64,000 nucleotides of DNA. It comes from Botryotinia globosa. Lineage: Eukaryota; Ascomycota; Leotiomycetes; Helotiales; Sclerotiniaceae. The translations under genes and the position numbers were made by a program. A model generated the notes under the pieces. It searched no databases. It was given only the letters and a program-made list of their open reading frames with translations, and was not told where the DNA came from. The stretch spans positions 620,001 to 684,000 of the forward strand of contig RCSZ01000017.1 in NCBI GenBank assembly GCA_014898425.1, given 5' to 3'. Of this stretch, positions 32,113 to 44,728 are shown piece by piece; position 1 is the first letter of the stretch, and each line of letters starts with the position of its first letter.

Positions 32113-35100
32113 TTTTAAGTTATAGATTGAGTATCGTTGGGTATATGAGATGAACTAATCTTGTTGATAATATGAGGAGAATAAACACCAGTAAATCTAA
32201 GGAATGAAGATGAAATATCAAATTTCAGTTTAATTTTATTAAGGAAAGTAATTCAGCAGGACTAGCCGCGAAAAGAGAGATGGAGTAATTAGTAAGGAGT
32301 GTATTTAGAAAGTTTGGTTCGAGCTTATATAAATATCAGATGTGGTTTGCGATAAGTTTATATACATATGTAGGAGAGCCGTTGTTCAAGTGTAGATTCT
32401 CAAACGGTGCCAAAGATGTAGAGATGTTTGAAGGTTTGAAGGTTTGATATAGGCTTCACGATCAGTGCTCAGCCACGCTAAATCATGCCGTGATTGTATG
32501 AGATGAAATTTTTACCGGAGAGATAATAGAGGGATATATTTCAGACGGTTCTGAAATCGGCTAAGGAATTTGTGCACAACTCATGGTAGGGGAAATGAGG
32601 TAGATTGTGGTGAGGTGAGGTAGAGATGGTTTGGAGTAGTAGTCGCACTGCCTTCATTCTGGCGTTGAGAGCTGATAGTTGGAAAGCTTGTTTGGAAAGA
32701 GGAGCTAATGAGTTCTTTCATAGATGCACAGACTGGAGGGGAAGCTAAAGCTTTGAATCCAATGTACAGAAGGAGATATAGACAATGCGAAGGGAGAGCT
32801 GTGTAGGGCATATGTGAGGAGTTAGACGTCCCTCTTGTATGATCATCAAAGTGAGCAAATGTTAGCACAATCTATCACCATTATCACCATACTCAAGGAT
32901 CCTGTTCGTGAACTTTCTTGTCGTCAGACCCTCTTTCTCTCCCTCTGTTTCAATCCATCTTTCCAATTCGGAACATCGGCAAAAATACAAATATAATTCC
33001 ATCAGAACATCAGGTCTACAAGGTCCAAAGATCTGATGGCACATGATGGCATGTATTGAATGATGCTTAAATCTAGCTTTGCTTCAAATCTCCCGCCAAG
33101 GTTCACTCAGAGTGTGGTTTCATCTTCTTGATAGAGATTATGCTTTGTGAAACATGTGATAAGACTCATTCTTGCTGTAATTGTTTGAGATAGGCAAAGT
33201 TTGATAGGTTGGTATGGTTCATTGATGAATTGAATAGCTTAGAGGAGATTGGAGGGGAAAATTGTATGCTGATTGCTGTGTCTCAACTTTGTAGTCAGAA
33301 TGAGGTGAGGTTGTTGTGCGTGTTGGATCGTGATGGGTTGATTGGGTCATGTGATATGGATCTAGATTTTCGAGGTCTTAGAGTTCCATCCATGTACGGC
33401 GTGGCAGCAAAAAAAGAAATGAAAGGGTGTGTGGGGGATCTTCAAATGAACGCATCTAGAATGCAAGAGTATCTGTTCCGGTTCTCCCGTACAGAGTTTA
33501 TTCCAACACCATACAAACCAACCATTGTCATATCTCGTTCTGCCGAGTCTTCGCCGTTTAAAAGTCGGCTGGAAGATATGATAGAAAGCTTAACAAAACG
33601 TATGGCCGGATTCGACTTGCTGCATCCGACAGTTGTTCAGACAAGTTCTTGGAGTGACATTATTTTAGTGATTGTTACGTGATAGGATACGACCTACATA
33701 TGAATATGAGACAATTGATGCTCAGCGCCCTCGAAGCATCAGCACCCTCAAGCCACCGGTTCGAAGTATAGGTTGAAACCTAGCATTCAGCGACGAGTAA
33801 CCGTTTTATTTTTCATAAAGGGAAGTTTCCGAGCTTTACGAGGGTTCATCGCTAGTCGGAAGAGGGCATGAGTAGGTAGACATGGATCAAAGAGGTATGC
33901 CCCAAACAATTTATATCGTTGTCAATATACCAAGATATGTAGTGTAACTGCCAGGTATGATTTCCCATTCCAGTTTCCTCCAGGCTTCGTGTCGGTTTTG
34001 GTGTACTTGTACGATTGGACGGCCAGTCCTATGTCCTGACGGGCAATCGCACAATATGAATCAATAGGAAGCTCGAAATGTTGTGTTTCCAACAGAACCA
34101 AACTTGCGGGTCTAAACAGCCTTATTGACTCCTATCAAGGTTCAAGATACTAGCACGGTAAATGCCCTTGTAGATCAGGGCCTATAGAAAATGAGTTCTT
34201 CGGTAAGATACTATCTCCACTCTGAAAGAACCTAAAGGGGTAGATCGACGGATACGGTATGAAACTTCGGGGAAATTTTGAAAGAGGGGGTCCGTAAAAG
34301 GGAGCTTCACCGCCACTAACTTGATAATATAGAACAGAACAGAGCTTTTCGAGTGTGGATAAACATCGCATACGCGTTTGCAGTTCGAATAGTCTTATCG
34401 CATCTTCGATCGCATACCTATTCAAATGGAAAGGCAATACGTCGTCTAAAATTACAGATGCTAGTAAAATCTCAACGGCACACGGAAGTTAGTTTCCAGT
34501 CCCGGGCCGGGGCCGGGGCCGAAATATAACCCGAAGAAAAAATGACAGGTCGGTCGGTACTACCTAGGTAATCACGTATGGATATTTGAGCCTACAAAGT
34601 ATCTACCTAGTAACCATTCCAATTTCATCTATCACAAGCACGCATCAAAACCTTGAAAGTATCGTCAATCAGCAATCTACAGTCCAACTTAGAGCCCAGT
34701 AGTACTGGATCAGGACCGGATCAGGACTGCGGAATATCCCCATAGTGCTAACGATACTACCAACCGAATAACTTGGTTTCAAAGCGGCACAAAACTATCA
34801 TATCAGACCAAAATCTACTACTATCGGAGACCCCGCATTCGATTCAATAACTTCTCTTCTTCAACTCATACAATGGAAATGTTATCGATTCGGCGCGAGA
34901 CAATCATACCTGAAAAAGAAAGGCCATTGCGATTGCGAATGCCGCACCCCACTTCTCACTGAATCCCTGTATATGTGCGTGTATATTTTTTCTGTCACTT
35001 AGCCTCCGTACACGTTGTTCCAATTTGCGCGACATCATCTACATCATCTGGATTCTGATCTCATCTCATTTGTCTATTCGTTTAGAAAGTTTCCACTATT

Positions 35101-35582
35101 GGGCTGGAACTAGCGACAATTGATAAACATATTTACGAACCATTTTTGTTGGCATAAAGTTCATGCCCTACTGCAGGCCCAGGACGCATGAATTGGAAAT
35201 AGAAGCAGGTCCTAGGTTTCTTGACCAGCCTTATTGAGAGCCTTGTTGGTGGTGGCGGCATATTCTTTCGTTTAATTGCTCTCTCTGGAGGGTATATTTG
35301 ACAGGGGAATAGGTAAGGTTATTCGGGGTCGAATTTGGGGTGGGAAGACCCAGCGTGTTCGTGGCCTTACCGCTTCGGTTGTGCGCCATATTAAGTCTTT
35401 GCGGCAAGAGATATTGCTTGCTGTTTTTGTTCGGACTTAAAAGTAAGTTCGTTCCTTGCATCTTTTGTATCCGTTAGCCCATGCGCAAGTGTATATATTC
35501 CGTTGCGAACCCACATGAGTATGTGACTTTGCATAAGCTATTCAGATATCTGCATTCGAAATTATACTTGAAATCTATCAAT
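32113..35582. other. 3.5 kb intergenic, one weak ORF
   Basis: Upstream of the LysM gene and of the permease, which are divergent. A plus-strand frame about 33266-33682 (from the first ATG) has mixed composition but no recognised motif, and I leave it uncalled. A GGGCCGGGGCCGG run lies at about 34504-34520 and a TACCTAGGTA palindrome at 34561-34570. No RNA gene seen. Confidence 0.5.
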
Positions 35583-37552
35583 ATGGATCAGAAAAATGAT
35601 CTTGGGGTCATTGAGACTTCCGTGACTGACACATCGCAAAGTCTGAAAAAGAGTAGGAACATGGCTACCATCGAGAACGACGATGAGAGGTTGTTGAACA
35701 GAATTGGTTATACTCAAGTTAGTGTTCTTCGCCGCCCCCGCAATCAATGTGATGCCCACTAACAATAGCTAAGGATCTACGTCGACATTTCTCCAAATGG
35801 TCTACATTATCCTATGCGGTCTCCGTTCTTGGTGTCCTAGGATCCGTCCCTGCTACTTTTGGAAGCCCATTGAGTCTAGGTGGACCAGCGGCATCAGTAT
35901 GGGCATGGTTTTTTGGTTCTATAATGGCATCAATCATATCAAGTTCAGGTTAGAAATCTTCACTTTTGAGTTGTGACTTGCACTGATGTACTTAAAGTAT
36001 CTGAATTGGTCTCTGCATATCCGACGGCAGGTGGCATGTACTTCGTTACGAAGAATGTTGTCCCACCTGAACATGCGGCGATATGGAGCTGGATTATTGG
36101 ATGGTGTAATTTACTTGGTCAAACTGCAGGTGTTGCCAGTGTGGGATATACCGTTTCTCAGCTTGTTCTCGCAGCTGCAAGTATGAACTCTGATTTTGAT
36201 GAGGTCACCGGGACATATGCCTATTCACCGTAAGTTGTTTAACAATGTCTGAAATTTGGTGTACTCATGGTCTGATAGAACTGCACTACAAACCGCTCTA
36301 CTCTCATGGTTGATCCTTATGATAATGGGAGTAATCTCTTCCTTAACGACAAGACGTCTTCACCAAATCGTAACTTGGTTCATGCCAATCAACGTCCTAG
36401 CTTCAATCGCCATATGCATCACTCTACTCATTCTAACTCCCAACAAACAATCTGCAACATGGGTCTTTACACATTTTACCAATGGATCTGGATGGGGAAC
36501 TCCGTTTTCATTCTTTCTCTCATTCTTATCAGTAGCATGGACCATGACTGATTACGACGGCACAACTCACATGTCAGAAGAAACTCACGATGCAGCAGTT
36601 CGTGGACCAATGGCTATTCGATGGGCCGTTACCATTTCTGGAGTCGTAGGCTGGATGCTCACCGTTACTCTTTGTTTTTGTGCAACAGATCTTGAGGCCA
36701 TCATTCATTCGCCCACAGGAATGCCAGCAGCGCAAATCTTCTTGAATGCGGCGGGCAAGAACGGTGCAACTGCAATGTGGTTTTTTGTCATTCTTGTTCA
36801 ATTTTTCACGGGATGTTCGGCTATGCTTGCTGATACTAGAATGGCATATGCTTTCGCGAGAGATGGAGCTCTTCCCTTTTCAAAGTTAGTTCCCAAGTCT
36901 CTGGATTTCCAAATATGCCATTTACTCGTTGCATCATGCGTTTCACACCATAAATACTAATAATCAACCTCATAGGTTCTGGTCCAAAGTGAATCCCTAC
37001 ACCCACACCCCTCTCCATTCTGTCTGGCTTATCGTCCTTCTGACCTGCGCACTCAATACCATCGCCATCGGGAGCACCGCTACCATCGTCGCAATTTTCA
37101 ATATCACAGCTCCTGCTCTTGACATGTCATACGCGGCAGTTATTCTGGCACGCAATATATACGCCTCGCGCGTGAAATTTATTCCCGGCCCATACACACT
37201 TGGGATATGGCAAAAGCCGATCAATGCGATAGCATGTACATGGGTGTTATTCATAAGTATAGTTCTGATGTTCCCAACGGTGAGACCGGTTACGATTGAG
37301 AATATGAATTATGCGGTGGCAGTAGGCGCGGCTATTGCGGTGTTTAGTTTGGGGTGGTGGTGGGCTGGAGCGAGAAGGTATGTTTTTCTTTCTGCGTCTT
37401 TCATCTACACAAGATTTTGAGATGATTCTAATATAAACTCTAGGACATACACGGGACCGAAAACAAAAGATCTCATACAATCTATCGCATCAGAAGAAGG
37501 AAATTATGAATCGGATCAGAGACCTAACTATGGGAGTATTAATGATCCTTGA
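35583..37552 (+). CDS. amino-acid/GABA/choline-type permease, APC superfamily (552 aa, 6 exons)
   Basis: Plasma-membrane uptake of GABA, choline or a related amine is the usual role of this fungal group (UGA4/HNM1-like). Exons: 35583-35717, 35774-35948, 35998-36229, 36279-36884, 36976-37377, 37444-37552. All junctions keep frame with GT-AG introns of 49-91 bp. The N-terminal cytosolic stretch ends DLRRHFSKWSTLSYAVSV. GSPLSLGGPA and VSELVSAYPTAGGMYFVTK follow, the helix 1-2 region of the GABA/choline permease group. Other landmarks are WSWIIGWCNLLGQTAGVAS, YDGTTHMSEETHDAAVRGP and DTRMAYAFARDGALPFSK. About twelve hydrophobic helices can be traced. The C-terminus is short and hydrophilic. Exact substrate cannot be assigned. 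Start choice: ATG at 35583 in frame with the first helix. Confidence 0.9.
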
Positions 37553-38107
37553 AATGATATTGGGAATCAGATTTTGATCAAGGCGTTTTTGATTTCGGGT
37601 CAAGGAGTTATGAGTTGGTGGTTTACAAAAGCGTTTCTTTACTGGATTGAATTGAATTGAATTGAATGTAGAAGAAATATCCATCTTTGCGCATTGGGGA
37701 AGAAGGTATAGATCTAGATAGATAGATAAATATATAGATATATATAGATTGCATTTTTCAATATTAATGAACCGGGATGATATTCATGTATTAATTAGAC
37801 CAAGGACATAAAAATAGATAGCTCGATCAATACACAACACAATTGATACCAGGTAACCTTATAAGTTATTAAAGCAGAAAGAAAAGCTCCCGCCAAATTA
37901 CAAACATAATTAACATTTTCCGCGCGCTCAAATTCCGGTCTTTCTTGGACCCCTCCCGACTCTCAGACCTGACCCCCACACAGACTCCAACAACGAATAA
38001 CCAATCACACGTTCCCTCTAACATGGTCTCTTGAGTGACCCACACACTTCTTGTTAATAGAATATATTGCACAATAAACCTCCCCACTGTATACAAATCA
38101 TCACATA
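37553..38107. other. intergenic, no gene seen
   Basis: About 555 bp between the permease stop and the tRNA. GATA/TATA-type short repeats lie at about 37710-37750. Nothing else recognised. Confidence 0.4.
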
Positions 38108-38213
38108 GCTCTTGTAACTCAGTGGTAGAGTGGGCGATTGCAGTAACACTTTGATAAAAGTCGTTATCAGACAAGTTATCGCCAAGTCGCTTGTTCGAAC
38201 CAGGCCGGGAGCT
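38108..38213 (+). tRNA. tRNA-Cys (GCA) with a 34-nt intron
   Basis: A full cloverleaf can be folded by eye. The acceptor is GCTCTTG (38108-38114) with CGGGAGC (38206-38212), including two G-U pairs. The D stem is ACTC/GAGT with loop AGTGGTA. The anticodon stem is GGCGA (38133-38137) with TCGCC (38179-38183). The T arm is GCTTG-TTCGAAC-CAGGC. The loop reads TT-GCA-G, so the anticodon is GCA (38140-38142), decoding Cys codons. A 34-nt intron (38144-38177) sits at the canonical site, after position 37. The discriminator base at 38213 is T (U73), a known Cys identity element. A T-rich Pol III terminator follows at about 38216-38228. Mature length without CCA is 72 nt. Confidence 0.92.
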
Positions 38214-38215
38214 AT

Positions 38216-38228
38216 CTTTTGCATTTTT
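38216..38228 (+). terminator. Pol III oligo-T terminator of tRNA-Cys
   Basis: TTTT and a longer T run (GCATTTTTTTG) begin three bases after the discriminator of the tRNA, the usual RNA polymerase III stop. Confidence 0.7.
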
Positions 38229-40052
38229 TTGTATTTTTGGTCATGTCGTTGTGGATGATGGATGTGCGGGGTGGAGTTATTTTGAGTATTTCTACGTATA
38301 AGGGTGATTGGGAAACTTGGAGTATATATAAAGGAATGTTTTGTTTTGGGATTTACTTTACTTATTACTTACTTTGTTACTTATTTATTACTGACTTATT
38401 ATTTACTTATTATTTACTTATTACTTACTTATTACTTACTTATTACTTACTTATTACTTATTTATTACTTACTTATTACTTACTTATTACTTACCACTCA
38501 CTTATTTACAATATAATTAATTCTTTGATCTTTTGATCAAGTAGTGAGTAATAGTAATTAGTAGTTGATTGCATTCTCTCTACGATTTAGAACGTCAACC
38601 GCCCACCGAAATGCGGAGTACCATTGAGTGAGTAGGTATCCTGCTTGTAGATGTTTACAAAATTTATAAATAGTAATTTAAGAGAGATATGTAAATATAT
38701 ATATATATATCCATCCACCGCAAATACAGATATTCTTCTTTCTTCTCTCTCTCTCTCTTTCTCTCCCCATATCCTCAAAACTCAAATAAGGTTACACATG
38801 CACACACAATCTACATCTCCAAGCTCACCTCCCAAGAAAAATTCACTCATTCTCTCAAATATCATCAAAATCGCATTCTAGATGTACTCTCCCCTCACAA
38901 TTCTCTCTCCAGGTACTCATACTACGCATTTCTCTTGCCGTCTTCGAATTCACTCGCTTCCCTTGATCTGCTGCGTGCTATGTATGTAAGGTATGTAGTG
39001 TTGAATTTTCGATTTTGGGACTATACTTCCACTGTTACTCTTACTCCTTTTATGAAATTGAGAAGGGTGTGTGAAGATGTGTATGTATGTATGTATGTAT
39101 ATATATCTATTTATTTATCTATTTCCATATCTACCTAGGTATCGAATATTGAAATTTGATAGGAAGATCTATTCTCGACCCTTCCGCAAAATCCCCTTCT
39201 TCTGGATTCGATGGCCGGCTTCATTCTCTTGATAATGAGATTTATATTTGTATCTCGATGATTGATTGTTCTTCTCTGGCTTTTGAGTTGTAAGCTTTGC
39301 TTATGGTGTGGATTGTTCATCTATCGCGTGTCTGGGATCCTTGAAGTTATGATCATAAATTCTTTATCCGAGTGGTCTAGTGCTTTATTTCTTGTGAATG
39401 ATTCGCTCTGGCGGACTGAGTTATGGATATGATATCTGGAAGGATAATGGGTCTGACTGCTGATTGCTTATTGGAAGGTAGAGTCAGCGATTTCTTCGAT
39501 ATCTGAGTAGTGCTCATCGTAATGAGGCCTCTTGAATGTCAAACTTACCTGGGGAGGGGAGTATGAGATGGGTTTAGGAGTGATCTAGGAAAGATATTGA
39601 TATAGATCTCGTAGCTTGTCACATTGTGTGAAGAGGTAATTTGTCGATCATTCCAACATGGAGCACAATCTACGAGTGTGAGAAATCACATGTTGGTATT
39701 TGGGGAAATGTACGGTAAAGGGAAACGGGAACATGAGAATCAGAAAACATAAAAGGGATTGTGAGATAGATTTGCATTCCGGATCAAATCAATCTATTTT
39801 GTTTTCTGTGCAAAGGCTATTGGATTTCTGAGCTGCGCATTGAAGACAGGAAACCCTTCTTCCATTTGCTGGCTTTCCATTTCGTCATATCTAGCCGCTA
39901 ATACATGTGAGATCTCTGAAATCGAGTAGATTTGATTCTACTTGTCCAAGATCCCGAGTTCTGAGTCTGTGCTACTAAAAGACGGGAATCCATATCCTCA
40001 CCCCTTTTTCCCTCGTCATTTTTCAGAAATTCAACCCGAACATCTCTAGTAC
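38229..40052. other. 1.8 kb intergenic with microsatellites
   Basis: Holds the TTATTACTTAC array, a short (TA)n run near 38696-38712, CT-rich sequence near 38730-38768, GTAT repeats near 39081-39100 and a TACCTAGGTA palindrome (39132-39141). No gene supported. Confidence 0.5.
38352..38497 (+). repeat. imperfect tandem repeat, unit TTATTACTTAC
   Basis: Roughly a dozen imperfect copies of an 11-bp unit (TTATTACTTAC and 8-12 bp variants), just downstream of the tRNA. The frame through it encodes only Tyr/Leu/Thr-rich monotony. Confidence 0.8.
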
Positions 40053-42558
40053 CTAACGCACATGAGCATTCTGACGACAAAGACCCATAGCACAGCTATT
40101 ATCCGACCATCCCAAACGAAGATCATCCATCCACCAAAGTTTCGGTTTGCCAGCCACCGTCACATTCATGAAAAAATACGTTACATCCTTAAAACGAGAA
40201 TGTAAATCAACGGTCGTCAAAACGCAGTTTGAAAGTTCGGGACAAGCTGGAACATTGATAACTTGTTGGCTTACGAGAGAGGTTTCCTTAGAAGTTACGT
40301 CGTACTTGTATCCAGTAAATGCGAAATCACATGAAGGACCCATGGAATCGCATCCGAGTGATGCTCCGTACATATTGAAATTAAAGCACCCGGTGAGTCC
40401 TTCGTCGCCACTTCCTATTTGGCCCGAGAAGCCATGATCTGCGGCATTGGGGCCTGTTTTTCTGTCTGAGGAATTGGCTTCGAAGTTGGGTATGAATTCG
40501 AGGAGGAGTGGTTTTGAAGATGGGAGGAAGGGGAGACGTTTTGGTGGTGGAACGACGGTGAAACCATCTGAGAAGAGAAATTGGTGGTATGGATTGAATA
40601 GCGGTTCGGGTTGGACGTCAGTATCGCTTGCGTTGGAGACGGATAACGGTGGGATGTCATCGAACTGTTTAAGTGTTTGATTAGTTGCTGGATATTACAC
40701 TTAATGAAGATAGACTTACAGTCAAGACGAAGTCTCCACGCTCTCCGCAGTTTGTGGGTGTGGTTGAGGGTATGATGCTAGTGGGTGTAGAGGATATTGA
40801 ATTGGGGAAAGTGACGGAACTTGGTCCTTTAATCACCGAAATGAGACTGGATATTGGCGCGGCTGTAGACAACGAACTTGATTGGGATGTTGAAGTGGCA
40901 TTGGATATCGGAGTCAAGGTTGGGCTTGAAGTAGACTTCGATAAGGAGGAGGTGTAAGATGCTGCATTAAAGCTGGAGATTGAAATAAAACTAAGGGTTG
41001 AATTCGAGCTAGAGGTTGAAGTATCTGTAGAAAATGAAGTATCCTTAGACAATGAAATCGAGCTGGAAATTGACGTCGGCATCAAAAATAAAGAGTCCGA
41101 AGTAGTCAAAGTGGCAAAAACAGAATGGGAAGTTTGAGCAGCAGCTTGAGATCCTCCCACTCCAGTCAAAGTAGTCAGAGACCCGATTGTGTCAAACGTA
41201 GGTGGATTGAATGACGATTCCGATGCTGTTTGAGACGTTGAGTTCCATCCACCTGCCTTGGAGGCAATACCGGTAAATATTTTACCTGAAGCCGATTGAG
41301 AAACCACAGATATTGGGGAAAAGACGGTATGAGTGGAGATTGACGAAGTTGACTTGAAACTGGCGTTAGCAGTCAATGATGGTGAGAGCTCAACACCACT
41401 TGGTAGAATGATTGGTGGAGTTGAGGCGATTGGCTTGATACTGCTCTCAGAGACTTCAGGTCTAGATAGGGTTAGGATCGAGACAGAAGACAAACTCGAA
41501 AGTGGGTTTGCAGTAGTAGAAACATTGCTGCCCATGGATGAGAGATTGAAAGAAATTTTAGAGGTAGAAACAGCCGTATTTTGAAGAGTTACCGATGCAA
41601 ATGTGGAAGTACTAGAAGTAATCGTTCCATTGAAAGATGCGTAATTTGTACTCGACTGTGAAGAAGTAATTGCGCTGGTTGATGTAAACGTAGGTTTACT
41701 ACTAGCCGTTGTCGTTGGAAGTAGAGTTGAGAAAGGAACAGTGGTGGTTTTTGTGGTGGTTAACGTAAATATCACATTGCTGACAGATTCTAGCTGACTT
41801 GAAACCGATGAAGACGATTGGGAAGTGGATGATACAGGAGTATTCGTTACTGATGTCATGACCACAGGCTCACTGATAGATAGCGATTTGGTCGTAGTTA
41901 TGATTGATGAGGATTGAGATGATGGCAGAATTGACAGGGGAATTACCGTCTCTGTTGATACAATCATGGGCTCACTACCGGAGGATTTCGCCGAAGAATG
42001 CGAGGACGATAGAGTTGGAGATGGAGCAGTTGAAAGAGGTATGACGGTTTCTGTGGATATAACCACAACTTCACTGCTGGAAGTCGACGTAGACACGGGC
42101 GGTGGGATCGATAGAGGAACCACTGTTATAGCACTCGTAATGACAACGAAAGATTGACTTGGAGCGCTAGTTGGCGTTTGTCCATTCAACCAGCTAGTTG
42201 TACCTTTGACGACTATGAAGGAAAAGACGTCATTGGACAACTGAGAGATCTGTGTTACTCCAGCGGCGGTCTCGAGTGATCCGGTAAGTTTTGATGATGG
42301 AGAAGCTTCGATAACCCAAGTTGATTTCAAAGCTCCTACTGGCGAATAGGTGGGAACGGTGGGTGCGAAATAAAGAGGGAGAGAAGTCTCTGCAGAAACT
42401 TGTGCCATGCGATTGCTTGCTACAGCAGTCGGAAATGGAGCAGGAGTCTCAGAACAGGGAGCGTAAACAGTGACGGTAGATTCGACCGAACTATACTGAG
42501 GGGCTGCGCCAGCAGTTCCACATATGGCCCATATTGCGACGAGGAAGTTCAAAATCAT
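40053..42558 (-). CDS. secreted Ser/Thr-rich cell-wall type protein with Cys/Trp-rich C-terminal domain (816 aa, 2 exons)
   Basis: Exon 1 is 40720-42558 and exon 2 is 40053-40664. The 55-bp intron is GTAAGT...AACAG in phase 0, joining LT to FDDIPP. An N-terminal signal peptide is clear (MILNFLVAIWAICGTAGA). Residues ~130-590 are mostly Ser, Thr, Pro and Val, probably heavily O-glycosylated. They include imperfect repeats around STETVIPLS (three or four copies at ~140-240) and several N-glycosylation sites. The last ~210 residues form a compact domain: FNPYHQFLFSDGFTVVPPP, FNFNMYGASLGCDSMGPSCD, FTGYKYD, IPACP-like VPACPELSNC, and KLWWMDDLRLGWSDNSCAMG. This is a domain I have seen in fungal secreted proteins annotated as unknown; I cannot name it with certainty. 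No GPI signal at the C-terminus. Likely a wall or extracellular glycoprotein. Confidence 0.82.
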
Positions 42559-44728
42559 GTTGTAGTATTTCTGATTATATTATGATTCTGACCGTGTTGA
42601 GACTAAACGAGCGACGAAAAGAAAGTTATTGCTTTCAAAGGAAGGTTGAGGGAGTAGAAATTGGAACTATCTCTTGATTTGTTGGTTCGTTGTCGCAGTG
42701 AATTTCAAGCACAACGGTATATCCCGCTAGATAGCAAATTTTGATCAAGCCAATGAGACTTCTTAAGCTCATCATGTATGTCAAAGTGAATTCGGCCGCA
42801 ATCCAACGAGACTGGCAATGGTGATAGACCTAATAAGTAGGTATCTAGTCTTTCCCCCCTTTGTCCTCTGTATGTACATCACTCCAAGCCCACTGAAGAT
42901 CAAAACTTAGAGGTCACATTTGAGCTTCAACTCGCAATACGAGAGAAGCAGAAGTACACCCTCGAGGTCCCACGCCAGCTTTCAGTCTCAGCCAGCCAAG
43001 CCCTTAATATTCAAGCCCCAAGACTCAAAACTCCGCATTTCTCCCCATCGAAGATATTTACACTGGAAGGCGCGAGTCAGCGACAACACTCAAACTTCTT
43101 AAGAATTAGAAGTCAAGAATGCAGCAGAGTAGTAAGACCAGTATATGATGTGTATATCTTAGAGCGCAGCACTGATGGCTTTCAGTAAACGATACGGGAA
43201 AATGAGAATACATTTTTGTAGTGAATAGCTTCTTATAGTAGAATTTGCAACTCTCCAGCATGATTGTAATAGAAAATACTAGTCCCTCGATTCAAAACTA
43301 CATGTCCATAAGAGGAATAGAAGGTAGCAGCTCTGAGAATGCAACCCGGTGTTTACATTCCAAGACAAGTCTTCCAAAGATATAGATCCTCAATCTCTCA
43401 CTTCGAACCCCCTCATTGACTGCTTTCCTGCTCTGGTGGTTATATATCGAATTCGATCCAACTCTTTACCTTTACCTTACACATGCATTTCCCCCAATCC
43501 CCAAAGTCGCCTCCTCCAATCCATAGTTCGACAAATATGTGTTAGGAGACCATCCCCCAGTAGACAGGAATGCTACCTTGATCACTTCCTCTTCGAGATC
43601 GCTCATTCAGACCTCGACCTCACAGCAATCAATTACCTAGGTATCGTATCCCATGATTTCTCATTCCAATTACTCATTCATCATCACTTGGGTAACCTTA
43701 TGTATCAATCCCCACTCTCCTCCTCCCCTTCTTTCCCCTCTCATTACCATCCACTCCCATCTTCCCTCCATCCATCCATCCATCCATCCATCCATCCATC
43801 CATCCATCCATCCATCCATCCATCCATCCATCCATCCATCCCAAGCCCCAAACCCCACGCCGTCCCACCCCAACCCCAACCCACACCCCAGCCACACCAC
43901 CCCATCGCCACACCTCTCCTCCCAGCTCACCTGCACCTGCACCCGACCCTCTCGAAACCCCAAACCCACCATAAACACCACCCGTTTCAGGCGATCCTAA
44001 AACGAACCCCCTTACCTCCAACACCCCCTCATTTAATATAACCTAATACCTACCTATGCACAACATCCATTACCTATGCAACGCAGCTAAGCGCCACCAT
44101 CTGATCTACCGTCTGAGGAATGTAATATCGAAGCGTAGGATGTTTGATCGTGCCCGGGTAGCAAGATTGCATAGGTAGGTAGTGTGTATTGTGAGATAGG
44201 ATGACAGCTGAAGTCTTTGATTTTATATGGAAGAAGAGTTCAGATTATTTTTTTATTCGAAATATTCGGATGGAGTTTTGGGAATGGAAGGGAAGTGATC
44301 GACAATTGCGTGGGAATTTTCTTTTTAATATTACATTTGTGACATCCAGCGTTCAACTACACTACAATACAATACAATATAATCCAATAAACAAATAGGA
44401 TATATATTATGTGTGACATTCGTAAACAATTCCTCGACTCATCTTATCGCATCAAATATATAATGTATTTCCCATCAAGTTGTAGATCATTCATCCGCTC
44501 ACTCATTCATTCCAGAGTACCAATACCCAATGCATCTGCCCGTGAAAGAAAATCATGTGAGAAAAGAGAAGAAGGAAATAAACCACCTTTCCTTTCTACC
44601 CAGTCTCCAAGCCCATGCTTGGCCTTAGCTATATTACTGATTTCGACTCGTACTCGAGTATCTTGAACCTCTTTTCTCCTGTCCATAAGACACCAAATAT
44701 CTTGTACCTCCCGAATTAAACAAGAAAT
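42559..44728. other. 2.2 kb intergenic, no supported gene
   Basis: Contains a (CATC)n array and a TACCTAGGTA palindrome (43634-43643). Long frames here (for example 43349-44041) run through the repeat and are Ser/His/Pro-rich without motifs. Confidence 0.5.
43767..43841 (+). repeat. (CATC)n tetranucleotide array, about 18 copies
   Basis: 75 bp of perfect CATC repeats, flanked by C-rich sequence. It creates apparent open frames on both strands (Ile-His-Pro-Ser or Trp-Met-Asp-Gly repeats) that are not genes. Confidence 0.95.

Larger units (their letters stand above)
6664..43643. repeat. dispersed exact palindrome TACCTAGGTA, six copies
   Basis: Exact copies at 6664-6673, 8785-8794, 26234-26243, 34561-34570, 39132-39141 and 43634-43643. 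All are outside exons; the copy at 8785 lies in an amidase intron close to the acceptor. A palindrome, so strandless. Function unknown. Confidence 0.8.

Noticed and set aside
33209..33682. 157-codon plus-strand frame
   Set aside because: Begins at TTG, the first ATG is at 33266, and no family motif is visible. Could be a lineage-specific gene but not supportable.
34500..34525. GGCCGGGGCCGG run as a possible CpG island or regulatory element
   Set aside because: Only about 20 bp, with no gene start next to it.
40415..40660. Minus-strand frame inside the Ser/Thr-rich protein gene
   Set aside because: An offset frame over exon 2; splicing shows the real frame continues FDDIPP through to the C-terminal domain.
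43670..44041. Long open frames on both strands at the CATC array
   Set aside because: A 4-bp repeat keeps several frames open. The products are Ser/His/Pro or Trp/Met/Asp/Gly monotony with no motif.
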